Source: Stichopus chloronotus (taxonomy: Eukaryota; Echinodermata; Holothuroidea; Aspidochirotida; Stichopodidae). Taken from it: a stretch of DNA of 64,000 bases. This document shows positions 14,101 through 25,165 of this stretch, one piece after another. Location: NCBI GenBank assembly GCA_021234535.1, contig CM037836.1, positions 26,340,769 through 26,404,768 on the forward strand. The letters run 5' to 3'. The translations under genes and the position numbers were made by a program. The notes beneath the pieces are model-generated. The model did no database searches. It was not told the origin of the DNA and saw only the letters and a list, made by a program, of their open reading frames with translations. The first letter of the stretch is position 1. Each line of letters opens with the position of its first letter.

Positions 14101-14978
14101 CACTTGTGAAACTGTAGATAGAGTGTATTGTAGGATTACCTTAGAATATTATAGAAATTAAGGTTGTGTCTCAAACTATTGTAGTGTTTCTAACTGGACA
14201 GTCAAGATTGTAAAGACATACAATGTGCCTGTGTGGCATCACAGATTTTCAAAGTGCAATTAACTAATTTACAAATTGATATTTCTTCAAAATTCCATAA
14301 CTTTCAAACAGAAGATTTGCTATTGGGATATGTTTTTCACCAATAAAGAGAGAAAAGATTCCAGATTTTTATGGAATATGAATTGTCTTCAGTGGCCAAT
14401 ACCTGTAAGGTAGTAGAGCTTATAAAGAGCACAGGATGGTTAGTTAGTGTAACTGGTATGATATCACAGATTTTCCCATAGTGAAATGCAAGACTTTGAA
14501 AATGAACTTTGTGTAAAAATCTGTAACTTCCAAACAGAACATGTTATTGAGATAATTACATTTCACCAATAAAGAAAGAAAAGCTTTCCTAATTTTGTGA
14601 GATTTTCAATCAATTTTACCAGGAGTGAATCTCTTTGAGTCATCATCAGATTAATTTTTAAGGTGCCATGCACTTTCACCACGTTAGTGGTGTACTTTCA
14701 CAGAAAGCCTGATTGTATCTTTTATGGTGGTTACTACCAATGGCCAGAAACTTTCATTCATTTAATCAAGATTTAAAGTAATTCTGTTTCTGTCACATTA
14801 TTGTAGAAAGTGGGATAGTACACTCAAAATTGGTTTATTTTTATTCCTCCTCTTTGTCTATTGTCTCTTGCAGCAAAAGGATTACAAGACCATGAGTGCA
14901 CGATACAAATATTTGCATGAAAAACTTTCACATGTGAAAAAAATGATAGCAGACTATGACAAGGAGAATTGCCACTGA
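5019..14978 (+). CDS. ELL: ELL RNA polymerase II elongation factor, 3' eight exons (partial gene)
   Basis: ELL-family proteins suppress Pol II pausing in the nucleus and are subunits of the super and little elongation complexes. The visible exons total 1472 nt, about 489 residues plus stop. They match human ELL/ELL2 in order from about residue 115 to the C-terminus: the LDxxGxIQ block, the HLLALxPYxKPE winged-helix block, the DWPxYSE block, the DYTAPKKARI block, and the C-terminal occludin/ELL coiled-coil domain ending near IADYDKE. Exon phases are consistent at every junction and all seven introns have GT/AG ends. The linker is proline/serine-rich, as in the family. The N-terminal exons are missing, so the gene starts upstream of the window or in an exon I could not recognise in 1-5000. 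Invertebrates usually have one ELL gene, so ELL versus ELL2 cannot be assigned. Identity is very secure. Confidence 0.95.
5137..5997 (+). other. ELL intron with short repeated block
   Basis: No coding signal. At about 5340-5480 a roughly 35-bp motif with GGGTGTTATT and CCACC/CCTGG flanks occurs in tandem in degenerate form, with G/C runs around it. A G9 run lies near 5200. The 3' end has the acceptor ACACCAG at 5991-5997. Confidence 0.5.
5998..6336 (+). CDS. ELL: ELL exon b (basic motif and Pro/Ser-rich linker)
   Basis: Continues in phase from the previous exon (AG|T, Ser). It opens with NLKPGRKVKI, the counterpart of the vertebrate VIKxGGxYxGKxVQ motif, followed by a low-complexity linker very rich in Ser, Pro and Thr including GPPPPP, and ends near KSCR. 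The linker is longer than the vertebrate one at this point. The donor is GTAAGT at 6337 and the exon ends in phase 2. The antisense strand is also open here, but only as a shadow of the skewed composition. Confidence 0.93.
6337..7026 (+). other. ELL intron, nothing recognised
   Basis: No repeat copy or coding signal was seen. It ends in a strong T-rich tract with T14 (about 7006-7020) and the acceptor GACAG. Confidence 0.5.
7027..7147 (+). CDS. ELL: ELL exon c (winged-helix region)
   Basis: Encodes RERIIHLLALKPYKKPEIIF and the following KEKQSIAVVLQE, closely matching human RDRVLHLLALRPYRKAELL and DGLTQADKDALDGLLQQ. It begins with a split Arg codon (AG|A) and ends exactly on a codon before GTAACT at 7148. 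This is one of the most conserved parts of the protein and fixes the identity. Confidence 0.96.
7148..8506 (+). other. ELL intron with a 17-bp tandem array
   Basis: The intron holds the 17-bp minisatellite at 7477-7571, listed separately. The remainder is AT-rich with no recognised repeat or exon. It ends with the acceptor CATTCTCAG. Confidence 0.5.
7477..7571 (+). repeat. 17-bp tandem minisatellite (about 5.5 units)
   Basis: Near-perfect direct repeats of AATGCATATGCAAGGTC run through the interval, with single-base variants (ATAGGC, AAAGTC, AAAGC). Each full unit has the palindrome TGCATATGCA next to AAGGTCA. Confidence 0.9.
8507..8616 (+). CDS. ELL: ELL exon d (DWPxYSE block)
   Basis: Encodes VGTMMKDNSYVLNRNLYTQV followed by EDWPLYSEDDRRTLK, the counterpart of human QVANMSAKDGTCTLQDCMYK and DVQKDWPGYSEGDQQLLK. 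It starts in phase 0 after CTCAG and ends in phase 2 before GTAAGC at 8617. The reading frame runs into a stop in the intron, so the splice junction is needed. Confidence 0.95.
8617..10145 (+). other. ELL intron carrying a TTAA-flanked MITE
   Basis: Contains the MITE at 9281-9632. The rest is AT-rich unique-looking sequence. It ends with GTTACAG before the next exon. Confidence 0.5.
9281..9632 (+). mobile_element. TTAA-flanked MITE, family 1, copy A
   Basis: TTAA at both ends brackets inverted termini (AGGGAAACAGGGCGTTT at the left, AAACGCCCTATTTCCCT at the right). No coding capacity is seen. Related copies lie at about 27800-28093 (left end decayed) and, in reverse orientation, at 50997-51320. 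TTAA target sites and absence of coding suggest a piggyBac-mobilised non-autonomous element. That assignment is inference. Confidence 0.8.
10146..10242 (+). CDS. ELL: ELL exon e (short linker exon)
   Basis: Completes the split Lys codon and encodes RLEQLRTKESPIRSQSSPSP and then VKGDIDASTVKR, a basic Ser/Pro-rich linker after the DWPxYSE block, like the human segment around LLKRVLVRKL to SASPPQKR. It ends in phase 0 at GTGAGT. Sequence conservation is low but splice signals and phase fit both neighbours. Confidence 0.88.
10243..11990 (+). other. ELL intron largely filled by a hairpin-ended mobile element
   Basis: Almost the whole intron is the element at 10305-11588. The remaining 400 nt to the acceptor (AAATCACAG) is unique-looking with a pyrimidine tract. 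Confidence 0.6.
10305..11588 (+). mobile_element. Helentron-like hairpin element, copy A
   Basis: Begins with an imperfect hairpin GATTCCTTGC...GGGGAATC, followed by a GT microsatellite (about 10352-10392), and ends with GCAAGGAATC, then hairpin AAAGCC-TTTT-GGCTTT and CTGGTT. It is nearly identical to 31403-32676 over about 1.27 kb. The middle has an open frame (10908-11141) opening with WNVNGF and containing FHNVGKDGG, which vaguely recalls the start and Gly-rich motif of a LINE endonuclease; this match is weak. Mobile-element status is firm because copies recur; the Helentron class is inference. Confidence 0.8.
11991..12355 (+). CDS. ELL: ELL exon f (nuclear basic motif and disordered linker)
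   Basis: Begins with KRIILPEVIDYTAPKKARIA, matching human KRLQPPDFIDPLANKKPRIS, a conserved basic segment. It continues with a Ser/Pro/Thr-rich disordered linker and ends near SAPEYIT. This linker is much shorter than the human one. It starts in phase 0 after ATCACAG and ends in phase 2 before GTGAGT at 12356. Confidence 0.94.
12356..12660 (+). other. ELL short intron, nothing recognised
   Basis: A 305-nt intron with no repeat copy seen, ending in a T-rich tract and the acceptor TTAAACAG. Confidence 0.55.
12661..12877 (+). CDS. ELL: ELL exon g (occludin/ELL domain, first part)
   Basis: Encodes EFPPITSKGQRIEYKKHFYK and EYPEYERISKDI, then a long charged helix to KKVQE. It aligns with human YAAISSSEQRQSYKNDFNAEYSEYRDLHARI, the start of the C-terminal occludin/ELL domain that binds partner subunits such as EAF (known for the family). 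It ends on a codon before GTAAGT at 12878. Confidence 0.96.
13062..13200 (+). mobile_element. possible tRNA-derived SINE
   Basis: A Pol III B-box match, GGTTCGAGCCC, lies at about 13097, preceded by an A-box-like TAGCAGTTGGGCG about 30 nt upstream. This spacing and order is that of a tRNA-derived head. No second copy and no target duplication were found, and the right end is not defined. Confidence 0.35.
13357..13606. repeat. foldback (inverted-repeat) element
   Basis: A left arm at about 13357-13412 (containing TGTCTCAACACAACAA) and a right arm at about 13554-13606 (containing TTGTTGTGTTGAGACA) are inverted copies of roughly 50 bp, separated by about 140 bp of pyrimidine-rich DNA. Diverged single arms occur near 3310-3365 and 56135-56210, so this is a dispersed family. 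Confidence 0.85.
13640..14110 (-). repeat. dispersed CTTGACCAGAG repeat, two adjacent reverse copies
   Basis: On the minus strand both units carry a GGAAATC/TTCTTGACCAGAG block. The second also carries TTGCAATAATTTGCCA, shared with 40585-40700. Forward copies lie at about 32790-32990 and 40580-40830. There is no coding capacity. Confidence 0.65.
14200..14640 (+). repeat. 225-bp tandem duplication
   Basis: Two diverged direct units share ATCACAGATTTTC (14238 and 14462) and TTTCACCAATAAAGA (about 14335 and 14561), giving a period of about 225 bp. Confidence 0.75.
14874..14978 (+). CDS. ELL: ELL last coding exon (end of occludin/ELL domain, stop)
   Basis: Encodes QKDYKTMSARYKYLHEKLSH followed by VKKMIADYDKENCH and the TGA stop at 14976-14978. 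It matches human KHRCEYLHSKLAHIKRLIAEYD, the end of the C-terminal helical domain. The acceptor is CTCTTGCAG. The C-terminal tail after the domain is only a few residues, as in human ELL. Confidence 0.96.
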   Translation, partial: QKDYKTMSARYKYLHEKLSHVKKMIADYDKENCH

Positions 14979-17900
14979 AGGGAGAGACCGGAGTTAAAGA
15001 TGAAGATGTTTAATTTTTCCTGTGATCCACCCTGTCCATTTCCTTCGCTCGCCATCTACCACCTTGTTCCCAGACATTGCGTTCAGAAAATTGCCTGAGC
15101 TGGAGTTTTACATTTATCATAGCGTGTAAGAGAAACAGATCATAATTGATTCATATGACTGGATCTTCAATGTAATCTCTGTTTATTTTTTTTTTTTTTT
15201 ACATCCAGAGCTATATTCCCTTTACTTAATGCAGGTTGTCCTGACTTCCAGTACAATTTCTAGTTTTCTTCAATGACAAGGGTTACTTCTTTTTCAAAAA
15301 CAGTTCTACGTCTGACAACGACGAGTAGTGTGTATTTGCAACAGTTTTTATGTGTCCCCTTTTTTCCTCTCACTTTCATGTTTTTTTTTTTTTTTTTGGG
15401 ACAAGGGTTTTGGCTGAAGTTGGGGGTCCTTTTCATTTTTTGATGCTTAATTTAAGATACATCATGGTATGTTGTCACAGGTACAGAGACATGTTGTTAT
15501 CAATGAGCCATGTGTCAAGTTATGACCAGCTCTGAAGAGAAAAAGTGATTTAAAATGCAGTTGACACACCCAGCATGTGTGCTCACCAACCCCAAAGCTT
15601 TTGAAACATATGAGTCTCATCTTGAGTTGGTGCATGGAAGGGTGGGGTTGGTTTTCACAGTGATTGGCAAAGAGACTTTCTGAGCAATATGGGACATAAA
15701 ATGAACAGATATGTTTCTTATTTCCCCTCAGGTTTGGATTGACAAAAGCACATTCCAAAGTGGTATAATTTCCTGCTTAGAGTTGAAAATTAACCCTCTT
15801 GCAATCATTTCATTCTGCAAGAGAATTTTCTCTAAAAGCCTAAACGTACTTGAAATGTGGGGACAGCAAAGATGGAGGCATCAGTTGTGGTCAAGGAATT
15901 CAGTACTTAAGATGAGTTTTGTCATTCCACATTGCCTGCCTTGAAGGTAGGGAAGCTTCTTTGATATAATCCAGTGTCTCTGCTTGATTTATGAGATTTC
16001 TCTGTAGGGGTGGTATAGATGCTGTGAGTGTTGGGGAAGGAAGTGGGGGGGGGGAACAGATCTGAAGTCATTGATAGTTGGTTCCTTTGCATCATGGTAT
16101 TGTTATTTACCTTGGAGAATATGGAGCAAATACTTCAAGATTTATATTTCTAAACCTGTAGCCAGATAAGATGGAATGATGCTTTAAGAACAACCAAACA
16201 ATACGGTAACTTCAAGGAATGGCTATTTCTTAAGCTTTGCATCAAAGAAAAATGTGTAACAGCATCAGAGCAATGATTGAAAAAACTTTCACTTTATTTT
16301 GTTTTACTGAGGTACTTTGTGGGTAAATAATTGATGTACGTCTGACCACATACTCCTTGTCGTCCATCACGCTATCAGTACTGAAGTAACTTCTGCCCTC
16401 TTGTTTTCTAAGTTTTTCTGCATCAAAAATCCCTACGATGACAGGCGTATTCATTTTGAAATACAGGAACAAATTCGTGATTTCCAAGGAAAATACTGAA
16501 CTATTCAGTCACATAGGAAAGTCAGTTTTGTAAAGAGATGTAACGTTGGGAAACTTATTAATTTAATCCAGGTTTGAAATGTCCAGACTAAACAGATATT
16601 TGCTAAAACAAAAGTGGTCTTAAAATGTTGAACCCTCTTTTGTCCTTAAAGCACTTAGAAAAGTGTTTCCTTTAAGTTTTTGTGAATAGTGCCTTTCTGG
16701 AGAGAGTTAAAAAAATATGCTAAGAGGAAAGGAGAAAAGCAAAATCTTCAACTCATTGAAAGAGATAATAAAACACATGTATATGTATGTGTGTTATAAA
16801 CATTGCCTTGGTAACATGGAGTGCTTGTTTCATGTTTACATTATGCATGTTATTTTTTTTTTTAAAAAACAATTACTTGTGGTCCTGCAAGTGACATGCC
16901 TCTTTGCTTTTCATTTTGTTTTTTTTTATATTTGGATCTCATGGCTGAAGTAATGCAGTTACTTGGTGCTTTACCTCCAGTAAGGAGAAGTAGGTCATTT
17001 CAGAAGATGTTTTTGAAATTCCTTCTCCTCTTTGATTGTAAGCATCGAGAATGTTTCTTTCCTCGAATTGAAGAAAAAAGGAATACTGATTACTCCTTCG
17101 AACATGGCGGTAGATTCGATGGAAAGTTGAGAAAATTCGTTAGCTGATGTAATGGAGGTGCGTGATGTCTCTCTGTGTGTCTTATTTTGACATCAGGCGG
17201 TACGGAAGTCTAGTCCTTTTTGTCTACCGGGTGATTCCATCATCTTTCTGTGATATTACACAATACCAATATTCTGCTGCTCCTTTTACTTTTTCCTGTT
17301 GAAATTGCTGCATTATTGTGACTTTTTTTTTTTTTTTTTATAAAAGAGCACATGCTGTGAATTATCGCCTTTAGGCAGGAAGGTATCAATATTTTACAGA
17401 AGGCTTCTTGTAAGTTTGTTGAATGACCAAGCTGTAGATGGGACATGTGTTAAGCTTAAGAGAAATTATCTCAAGCTTTTGACTCGTTTGTGGAAGGGTC
17501 GTTATCAGATTTCACCAGTTGGAGAGGCTGTCTGCTGAGGATGATCCTGTCTTGTACTTTTACCACCATATTACTTCAAAGCAATCGTTCTGGATTACAC
17601 AGGTCATCCCTTTTCTCTGTCACCTGTCCTAATCCAAAAGTGGTAATGTGTGGATCACGTAGCCTGTCAAACTTTTTTGTGCCTTTGCGAGTCCTTAGAG
17701 CTCTGTAAAATATCTTATTCTTTAGGACAGCCTGTCTTTATAAATCTTCAGAGCATGTATTGTTGTCACTAATGTCGAATGCATGTTTACTACAGACAGC
17801 TCTCTTGAAATTTTGAACCACTCTGTGCCAACCTTTATAATGTGGGTGTTGAGAGTATATTGTGTGTTTCTCATTTGGTATTTCACGGTTACCAGTGATG

Positions 17901-19139
17901 TGTTGTTAAAACTTATCCTGAAATTCTGCCAGGAAAGAACAACTAATCATTGACCTTTTTTGAAGAGAGAGAAACTTGCCTTTTTACATTTCCCTTATGG
18001 AGTCTTTTAGGATGACAGTTGTATTGCGGTGCATTTTGGGTGACACTCTGTATTACTTATGTGTGTGAAAAGAAGTATTAAATTGTTACAACTTTCATTT
18101 ATTTTCAGAGAAACCCTGCTGTCTATCCATCATCGTCATTTGTGTTTACTTCTTGTTTTATTTGTGGTATCGGTCAAGTTGGTCACTTTAACAGTGGGTG
18201 GGTTTGGAAGTATCATCAAATTATTCCAGGTTGGATAGCATTATTAAAATGAGCACATATTTGCTGAACAGAGCAAAATTGGAAGACCAAGAACAAAGTA
18301 GGTAAAAAATGTGATAGGACTCTCTTTTTTTTAATTTATTTAAGCGATCAATCATAGTTTCAAGATTAAGGTGGCAACTTTTAAGTGCTTTGATGTCAAA
18401 GGTTCAGCCTGTTTGAAGTAGTTACAAAATAAGATGATAAATAAGTGTTTTGCTTGCAAAGATTAATTGATATTGTGAATGTGATTATTTATACTTTCGT
18501 AAAAGGCCTTGTAATGATACAAGCAATGAAGCAATAGTTATTTATTCATTTTAGGATGCTTCCTAAAAGGGACATGTCATTATCCCAGATATTTTGTGAT
18601 GCAATCCATTGTCGTTGTTTTTTCTGTTGTCAATTTTCGACTCTCGTTTTCGTAAACATTTCTTTTTTCTTGTAAGTGGCTTTGTAAATGTTGTTTCTTT
18701 ATCAAATTGTTTGAAGGTGCTTAAGTTTCAAAGGAGGTTGCGTGGTGTAAGATTGAAGAATAGACATTCCTGCATTAAAAAGTAAGTGGAGTCTTCAGGT
18801 CAATTTATTGAGGGTAGTCAAGATATGAATACCAGTAACATGTTATGCACGAATGTCATAGTTGTCTAAATTATGAAGAATACTCTGAAAAATTGAATTG
18901 GTTTCTGGTATGCTTTGGCTGCATTTAATTTAAATGGATTTTCTGTAGCATCTGCATACAGTATGTTTTTCTCTGCTATTTGGGTGTCACTTGGTGAATA
19001 GAAAAGAAAAACAGATAGTTCATTCTTTTGGTGAAAATATGAACAGAATACTCAGTTCTTGATAATTTGCCATTATCTGCATTGCTTATGTATTTGGAAA
19101 TAAGATGATTGCCTTTTGTTTTATAACACTGAAATTAAT

Positions 19140-20030
19140 GTTGCTGTATGATTTTAGTGGTTGCAATGAAATTTTAACAGTTGGATGCATTGGAGAGGGT
19201 GTTAATAGGTGCTGTTCAGTTAAACTGCTTTCTGCATTAGATGGTTTTGTTGGGGGCATGGAGGTTAAGCTGTTTTAAGAGACAATACAGCGTTGGTTGG
19301 TGCAAGGCTGGGTTATTCTTTAAAGGGGTCGGTATAGGTGCATGTAGCGTAACTGCTTTATTCATTAGATGGTTCGGTGGATGCAAGATTTAGCTGCTTA
19401 TTCATTTAGGGTAGTAGGTGCATTATTCATGTAGGTGTAGGTGTTTGTGTTTATTCTTTACTGCACGGTGTTAGTGGGTGCAGTGCTGTTTAGGTACTTT
19501 AGGTAGCACAGGGTGTTGCAGGGTGAAGTGAGTGTTTTGCTTTGATTATGAAAAGGTGTTGGTGAGACAAAGCTTTAGCTGCATGTTTCATGCAAGGCTG
19601 TGGAGTAGGTACATGTAGATTTACTTGCTTCATGCATTAAAGTTTGTTTATGGACTTTGGAGGATTAGTCTTTTTAATGCCATTGTGCAAGTGTGTGTGT
19701 TTTTTTTAAGGGGGGAGGGGGGGGAGGGCAGTGCAGTTATGTTAAGTTGTTCATGCATTAGCTTGTGTTGGTGGGTACAAGGAGGTTTAGCTGTTTTACT
19801 GCTTTTTGCAAGTTGGTGTGGGTGGGTGGAATGATGTTAAATGGTGTTATACATTAGAGGACAGTGTGTGGTGGAGGGATGTTTAGCTGCTTTATTCATT
19901 GGACTTTGGTGGTTGGTGTAAATGAGTTTTAGCAGCAGTTAATGGTGTGTATAGGTGCAGGTAGGTGCGACTGTTTCTTTGTTTTAGTGGCTGTTGCGTT
20001 TTGTCGGAACATTCAGCTGCTTTCACACAT
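19140..20030 (+). repeat. degenerate minisatellite, period about 50-60 bp
   Basis: Diverged units recur around the words TTTAGCTGCTTTATTCATT, TTAGATGGT and GGTGGGTGCA, e.g. near 19220, 19350, 19400, 19630, 19780 and 19875. Units vary in length, so the array is old. It is not coding. Confidence 0.65.
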
Positions 20031-20534
20031 GAGGTCACGGTTTCCCAAACTTGGGTTCACGACACCAGTTGGAGTTGCATAGCAATTACTGATGGGGTTG
20101 CATGGTAGGTTTGAAAAGTTTTTAGAAAATTACTACCTTGATACACTCTTAAGACTCATAATTGGGTCTTTTCAATATCGACTGGTCTTGATGCACTCCG
20201 AAGACTCATAATTGAGGTCGTGCTCTGATAGTGCTACAACGAAAAGTTTGGGAACTCCTCAAGTAGAGGGGTGGGGTGTCTGTGAGTGCTGGGAGGTGAA
20301 ATTGCTTTTGCTTTCATCCTCTAGGCTGTCTCCTCTATGTTGAGCTCAGTGTTATAACAGAAATTTATTTGGGGGGAGGGGGAGGGATAGAAGAATCTTT
20401 AGGTGAAAGGTGATAAAACAACAGTTTGGATTGGTCATTAACTTTGACATAACGTTCTGATGACCTGAGGCTCTTGTGACATTTGAAGAGTGGTGAGAAG
20501 AACATGGGTTCAAGGTTCCTTGGATATAATTATA

Positions 20535-20575
20535 TAAATATATATATATGCATACATCTATATATACAGTGGCTG
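20535..20575. repeat. AT-rich dinucleotide tract
   Basis: Alternating TA/AT sequence with short interruptions. Confidence 0.8.
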
Positions 20576-23500
20576 TAAAGGTTTGTTCTGTAATGGCTGT
20601 ATATTATAAGGTCAAAGGCTTTAATTTATGTTCTACTTTACTGCTAGTGAGGGGAATGCATGGAACTTTGAATTGTATGATGAAAAATTAGTCACCTTTA
20701 CTCAAGAGTATTATTCACAAACAGGTTGCCTTGATTTACAGAGAGAGAAAAAGAGAGAGAGAAAAAGATTTATCCTAACATTACCTCTTACTTAGCTCAC
20801 AAGAAGGCAGTCATAGTATTGCAGAAGAATGTATATTTATTTAGTGAAGAATTTGAAACTTAAATAGGGTCAATAAAGATACATATTGATGACTTCAAAA
20901 AATGTGATGGAACATGAATGTAATCAAAATATCAAATCAGTTTGACTAAAGAGTTCATTGTTTTATCAAATTTAGCAGAAAAATTATGGTACAGTGTATT
21001 TGTTAATCCAGCTCTGAACTTTTTTTCGTGAAGGCTCTTCCTTTTTTTTTTTCAAAACAGTGCTCAACTAAGTGGGACAGGCTTTTTATTTTGAAAATGA
21101 TGTCTGTTCACAAATTTGGTTAATTTGTCTATCGAACAAATGGCACAGCCTCTTACCTTAAATAAGACTTAAATGTTGTAGGTTAAACGGAATCATGTTA
21201 TTGAATGCATGTTGAAGAGTTTTTCCCATTGCCTTTGTTTTTCAGTAAAACATATTAAATGAAGTGATAACTGTTTAAATTGTGAGTAGCATTGTCCATG
21301 ATTGACTTTTTCTTACCATATTCAAAGCATCGGATCACCAGAAAGTCAAACATGGTCTCAATGCTGTTGGGTACAATTCAGATGACTTTCTCTGCTAAAC
21401 TGATGTTTGAGTTCTTGTACTGACATTTCTACAAAGTAGATCCCAAAGTGACTGCTATTGGTTAACAGATGGGCAAAAATAGTCCTTGGCTCATATGTTT
21501 GTAGGTGCTCATCATTTTTTGTCACAATCCTGACTTTTCAGAATTATGTTTGGTTTACCTTCATCATGAGCAATAAAATGCTTGCCTTATAATTTTTGGA
21601 GGAAAAAAAAAGAGAAGATGCTGCCTAATGATCGATTTTCGTCATTATCCAGTAGACTTGCTCCTTTCCATCACATTATTTGCAGGGAAATACAAAGTTT
21701 TGGCTGATGTTGGGAGGCTTGGATAAGTTGAGGAAATAGTCAACCTGGCACAATTGAATATTGACTGCCACTTTTACACCTAGAAGCCACCTTCTTTATT
21801 TCTGTGGCCCTGAGCTATGTTGTGATATCTTGTTGACAGCGGCTTATTGGTGAGTCCAGTGGTTCTAAGTTTCTGTTTCACATATATACTACACTGAATC
21901 TATAACAGGAGCCTGATCTTTTAATGTATTTTAGTATCTTGTAGTCCTGGTTGATGATTGTAGATAAATGTCAGTTTCAAAGGATTACAACTAAAAAGTT
22001 GTAGTGTGAATTGTTCTTTGTTAGATAAATGATGTAAAAAAATTTTAAGAACTGCCGATACACCATCATGCAAGTATGCATCTTACAAGAACAATGTTAC
22101 TGAGCTCATCAAAAACCTTCTGAAGATGGTTCGTCATTTGCAACGAGAATTTTGTAATCCATCCGCTCTTCGACAAATATCCCAGCCATGTTTTGTGTTT
22201 ATTGTCAGCAGCACACAGGTGGTACTTTCCCTAAACTCCTACAAAGCAGGTGAATATGCATTTCTACATTTTGCATCTAAGAGAATGCCTTAAAGTGCAA
22301 ATTTAGTGGATAGGTATCAACCATATTGGCACTCAGTGTTTTGTGATACACTTTGAGTATCTGAATATTCATTGATATTAATATTCTGTTATTTTTGTTT
22401 TTCTCGCCATGCAAGAAAGACGCTATGACCGACAGGTTTGCCTCTAGGGTGACTTGCCCATCGAATCAGTTTATTTTGAATGTGCTGAACCATTGTAATA
22501 GCCAACTCTTCCATTTATAGAGACATCTTTCTTATATATAGTAAAGTGTCATAATTTATATCTTGTCACCATTCTTTTGGGTGATGAGAAATAGTGAGTC
22601 CATGCTAATACTATTCAAATACCCCCTGTGCTTCATAATTTGAACCTTGGGATGAACTTTTCTTTTGTTTTGCTGTTTCCGAAAATATGATGTTTGTTCT
22701 CCTTCAGTGGTCATAATTTTGTTGATATTCAACCATTTATTACCCTATTTTCCCCATTGGTGTGTGTTTTTGTTGAAGTACTTGTTTCCCTAATGTCTAT
22801 CATTCCATTAATTTATTTAGACTTGTAACAATTAACACAGCTGCATGGGGGATGGGTTTTGAGTACTGCCTTAAAGTGATGGATTTATGCAGTTCTTTTG
22901 AAATTTCACTTTAAAGAAAGTGAATTTTTTTTTAGAAAAGATCAGTTTCAAATGGAGTAATAATACCTTGCATTGTATCATCTCAATGAAAGCAAGTATT
23001 TTTTTTCCCTTCAGTGACCACACGCTTCTTGATGTTATTTTGCTTAAATTGCGTTTAAATTTAAATGAAAAATTTATGTTATTTTGTGTATTTAACTTAT
23101 TTTTCTCTGTGCTGATTGCAATCATAATTAGATAAAACGGTTCAGAGAAAAGTACCGGGTAATCTTGCCCATGGTTACAGCAATGGAGGACAGGTCTGTG
23201 TAATGTCATGAATATTCAAAGTTATGTTTATTAAGTGATAATTAATTTACTGTTATCCTGATTGGTTATAACCAGAGATTCCATGGCATTTTGCACAATT
23301 CCAGATCTCTTCCAATGTGTCTTCTTAAAAGAATGTATGAAGGTCTATGGACCCCAAGTTCCTTTCATCCTTTTTTTTTCTTTTTGATAAATTGTCAGAA
23401 AGGTTTCATAATTTCCTTGCTTGCAAAATATGTAAGAAGTGAGTTGGTATTGAAATGAATAAATAAAGAGAGAAAGACATGTCCCATCTTTTTTCACAGC

Positions 23501-24599
23501 TACTTATTAAGAATGGTCACAGGGACAGTACCATGGGAGAATAGGGGCTTCAGTCCCCCCAAAAATTGGCTAATCCCAAGCTTCCAAACTTGGACAAATG
23601 GTGAACAGAAACTAATCTACTATTCACCTTTATCTTTTGGAAGAACGAGCATTTAAACACAAGATCTCAAACTAAAGAATGTCTGGATACCAAATTTAAT
23701 GAGCTTTGAGAATTGCCATTTCCTACAACCTTGGAGGCTTCCTGGTGGAAAATTTCTTGGTACACTATGTGCCTACTAATGATGGCACTCAGCCTAGATG
23801 GTAGGTAAAACGTGAATAAACACCCAACTCTCACACCCCCCCCCCCCTACATCAATGTCCCACTCAGAATGGTTCATTTGTAGTCTCTGTAGTAAAAGCA
23901 CCGGTTTGCAATTTTTTACACTTCACCACTAAAATATCTGATTGGATATTGATGGGGGATATTCATAGGTCTAATTATTCAAGACACTTTGAGCAATTTA
24001 AAAGACAACTGAGAAGTCCAGCAAACTCATCTTACAGTGTAAATGTGTGTGAAAATTGGTTTCTGTGTGGTTGGTTACCATGTGGTCCTAGTGAATTAAC
24101 TGCATAATGTTAGTGCACGTACCAACCTCAGCTAATTTGCTACCCGTGACCACTTGGTGGGGATGACTGTCTAGCTGACTGACTTAAGAGTAAATGTTTA
24201 TTTTATTCAGTTTTCGTATAGTCATGGAACTAGTGAACACATGGCTCAGTTCTGACAGAGTATATCTAGTACTAGAGTATAAAGGAACCCACGCTTTTAA
24301 GGAACCCTATCTCGTGCTAACCAATTAAGTCGTCATAGTTTCCAGGTGATTACAAGTAAACCACTTTGGGACGCGGATCTGTTTGAATTTTGCAGTTTAT
24401 ACCGAAGTTCTACTTTCACTTCAGTGTGACAGTCACATACATTTCAAAGCAACAAACTCGCAGGATTACTAGGCACAAAACGGAAGCTGAATGGCAGCTT
24501 TAACCATGACAACGACTGGACAAAAGATAAAATGATCAAGCCCATTGTATCTGTTCAGTAAAATCTCAGAAGGTGCAAAACAGTTTAAAGTAAGAAAAT

Positions 24600-25165
24600 C
24601 GCGCATAATTTGTCCAACTCCTGTACGTTGACTTCCGCCGGTCTTACGCGATATCCTCAAACTCATTGTAAATATGGTAATGACTCATGAATATGGAATT
24701 TACCTACAATCTCAGATGTAACACCAGACTTTATTTTCCTTATATTTCCTCTCATGCCAGCTTTGAAATGACACAGCCTCTTCACAAGAAATGCTCAGCG
24801 CTACTGCAGGCCTGTCCTTTTTCAACGTGAACTTGATTAAAATTTTTGGATCGCAAGAAAGTTTACCTAAACCCCTCCCACCGACGTTGGATAAATTAAC
24901 TTTAGGTGAACATATGGGCACACACGCATTGTTCCTTACTTTGAAGTACTGTACTAAGTTTTGTGTGAACTGTTTATGTTGTATGCATGCTACACAGCTA
25001 GCTGCGAGCGCGGCGATAGTCAACACGAGAGCGGCGATCCGAGAATGTACAACTTAGAAAGGTGTGTTACTTTCCCACAGAAACCGAAATAAGGGCAACA
25101 TAGCTGAAGACTGTTTGCATGTCTGTCTAAAATGATGCACTGGGTATCACTACTACCGGTGAAAT
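24600..25165 (+). promoter_or_regulatory. candidate CSPG4 promoter / 5' UTR region
   Basis: This stretch has locally more CpG than its surroundings (for example GCGAGCGCGGCGATAG near 25006 and CGCCGGTCTTACGCG near 24637) and lies just before the predicted signal-peptide exon. No TATA box or start site can be fixed. Its role is inferred from position and composition only. Confidence 0.35.

Larger units (their letters stand above)
12878..14873 (+). other. ELL last intron with several repeats
   Basis: Contains a possible tRNA-derived SINE (about 13062-13200), a foldback element (13357-13606), reverse copies of a dispersed repeat (about 13640-14110), and a 225-bp tandem duplication (14200-14640). 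It ends in a T-rich tract and TTGCAG. Confidence 0.55.
14979..25165 (+). other. ELL 3' UTR and intergenic region
   Basis: No gene was recognised. Candidate poly(A) signals AATAAA at 16767-16772 and 20872-20877 could end the ELL transcript; neither can be chosen from sequence alone. The region has many T-rich tracts, a degenerate minisatellite (about 19140-20030), an AT-dinucleotide tract (about 20535-20575), purine GA tracts near 20740-20765 and a C13 run near 23840. The small open frames show no recognisable domain. Confidence 0.5.
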
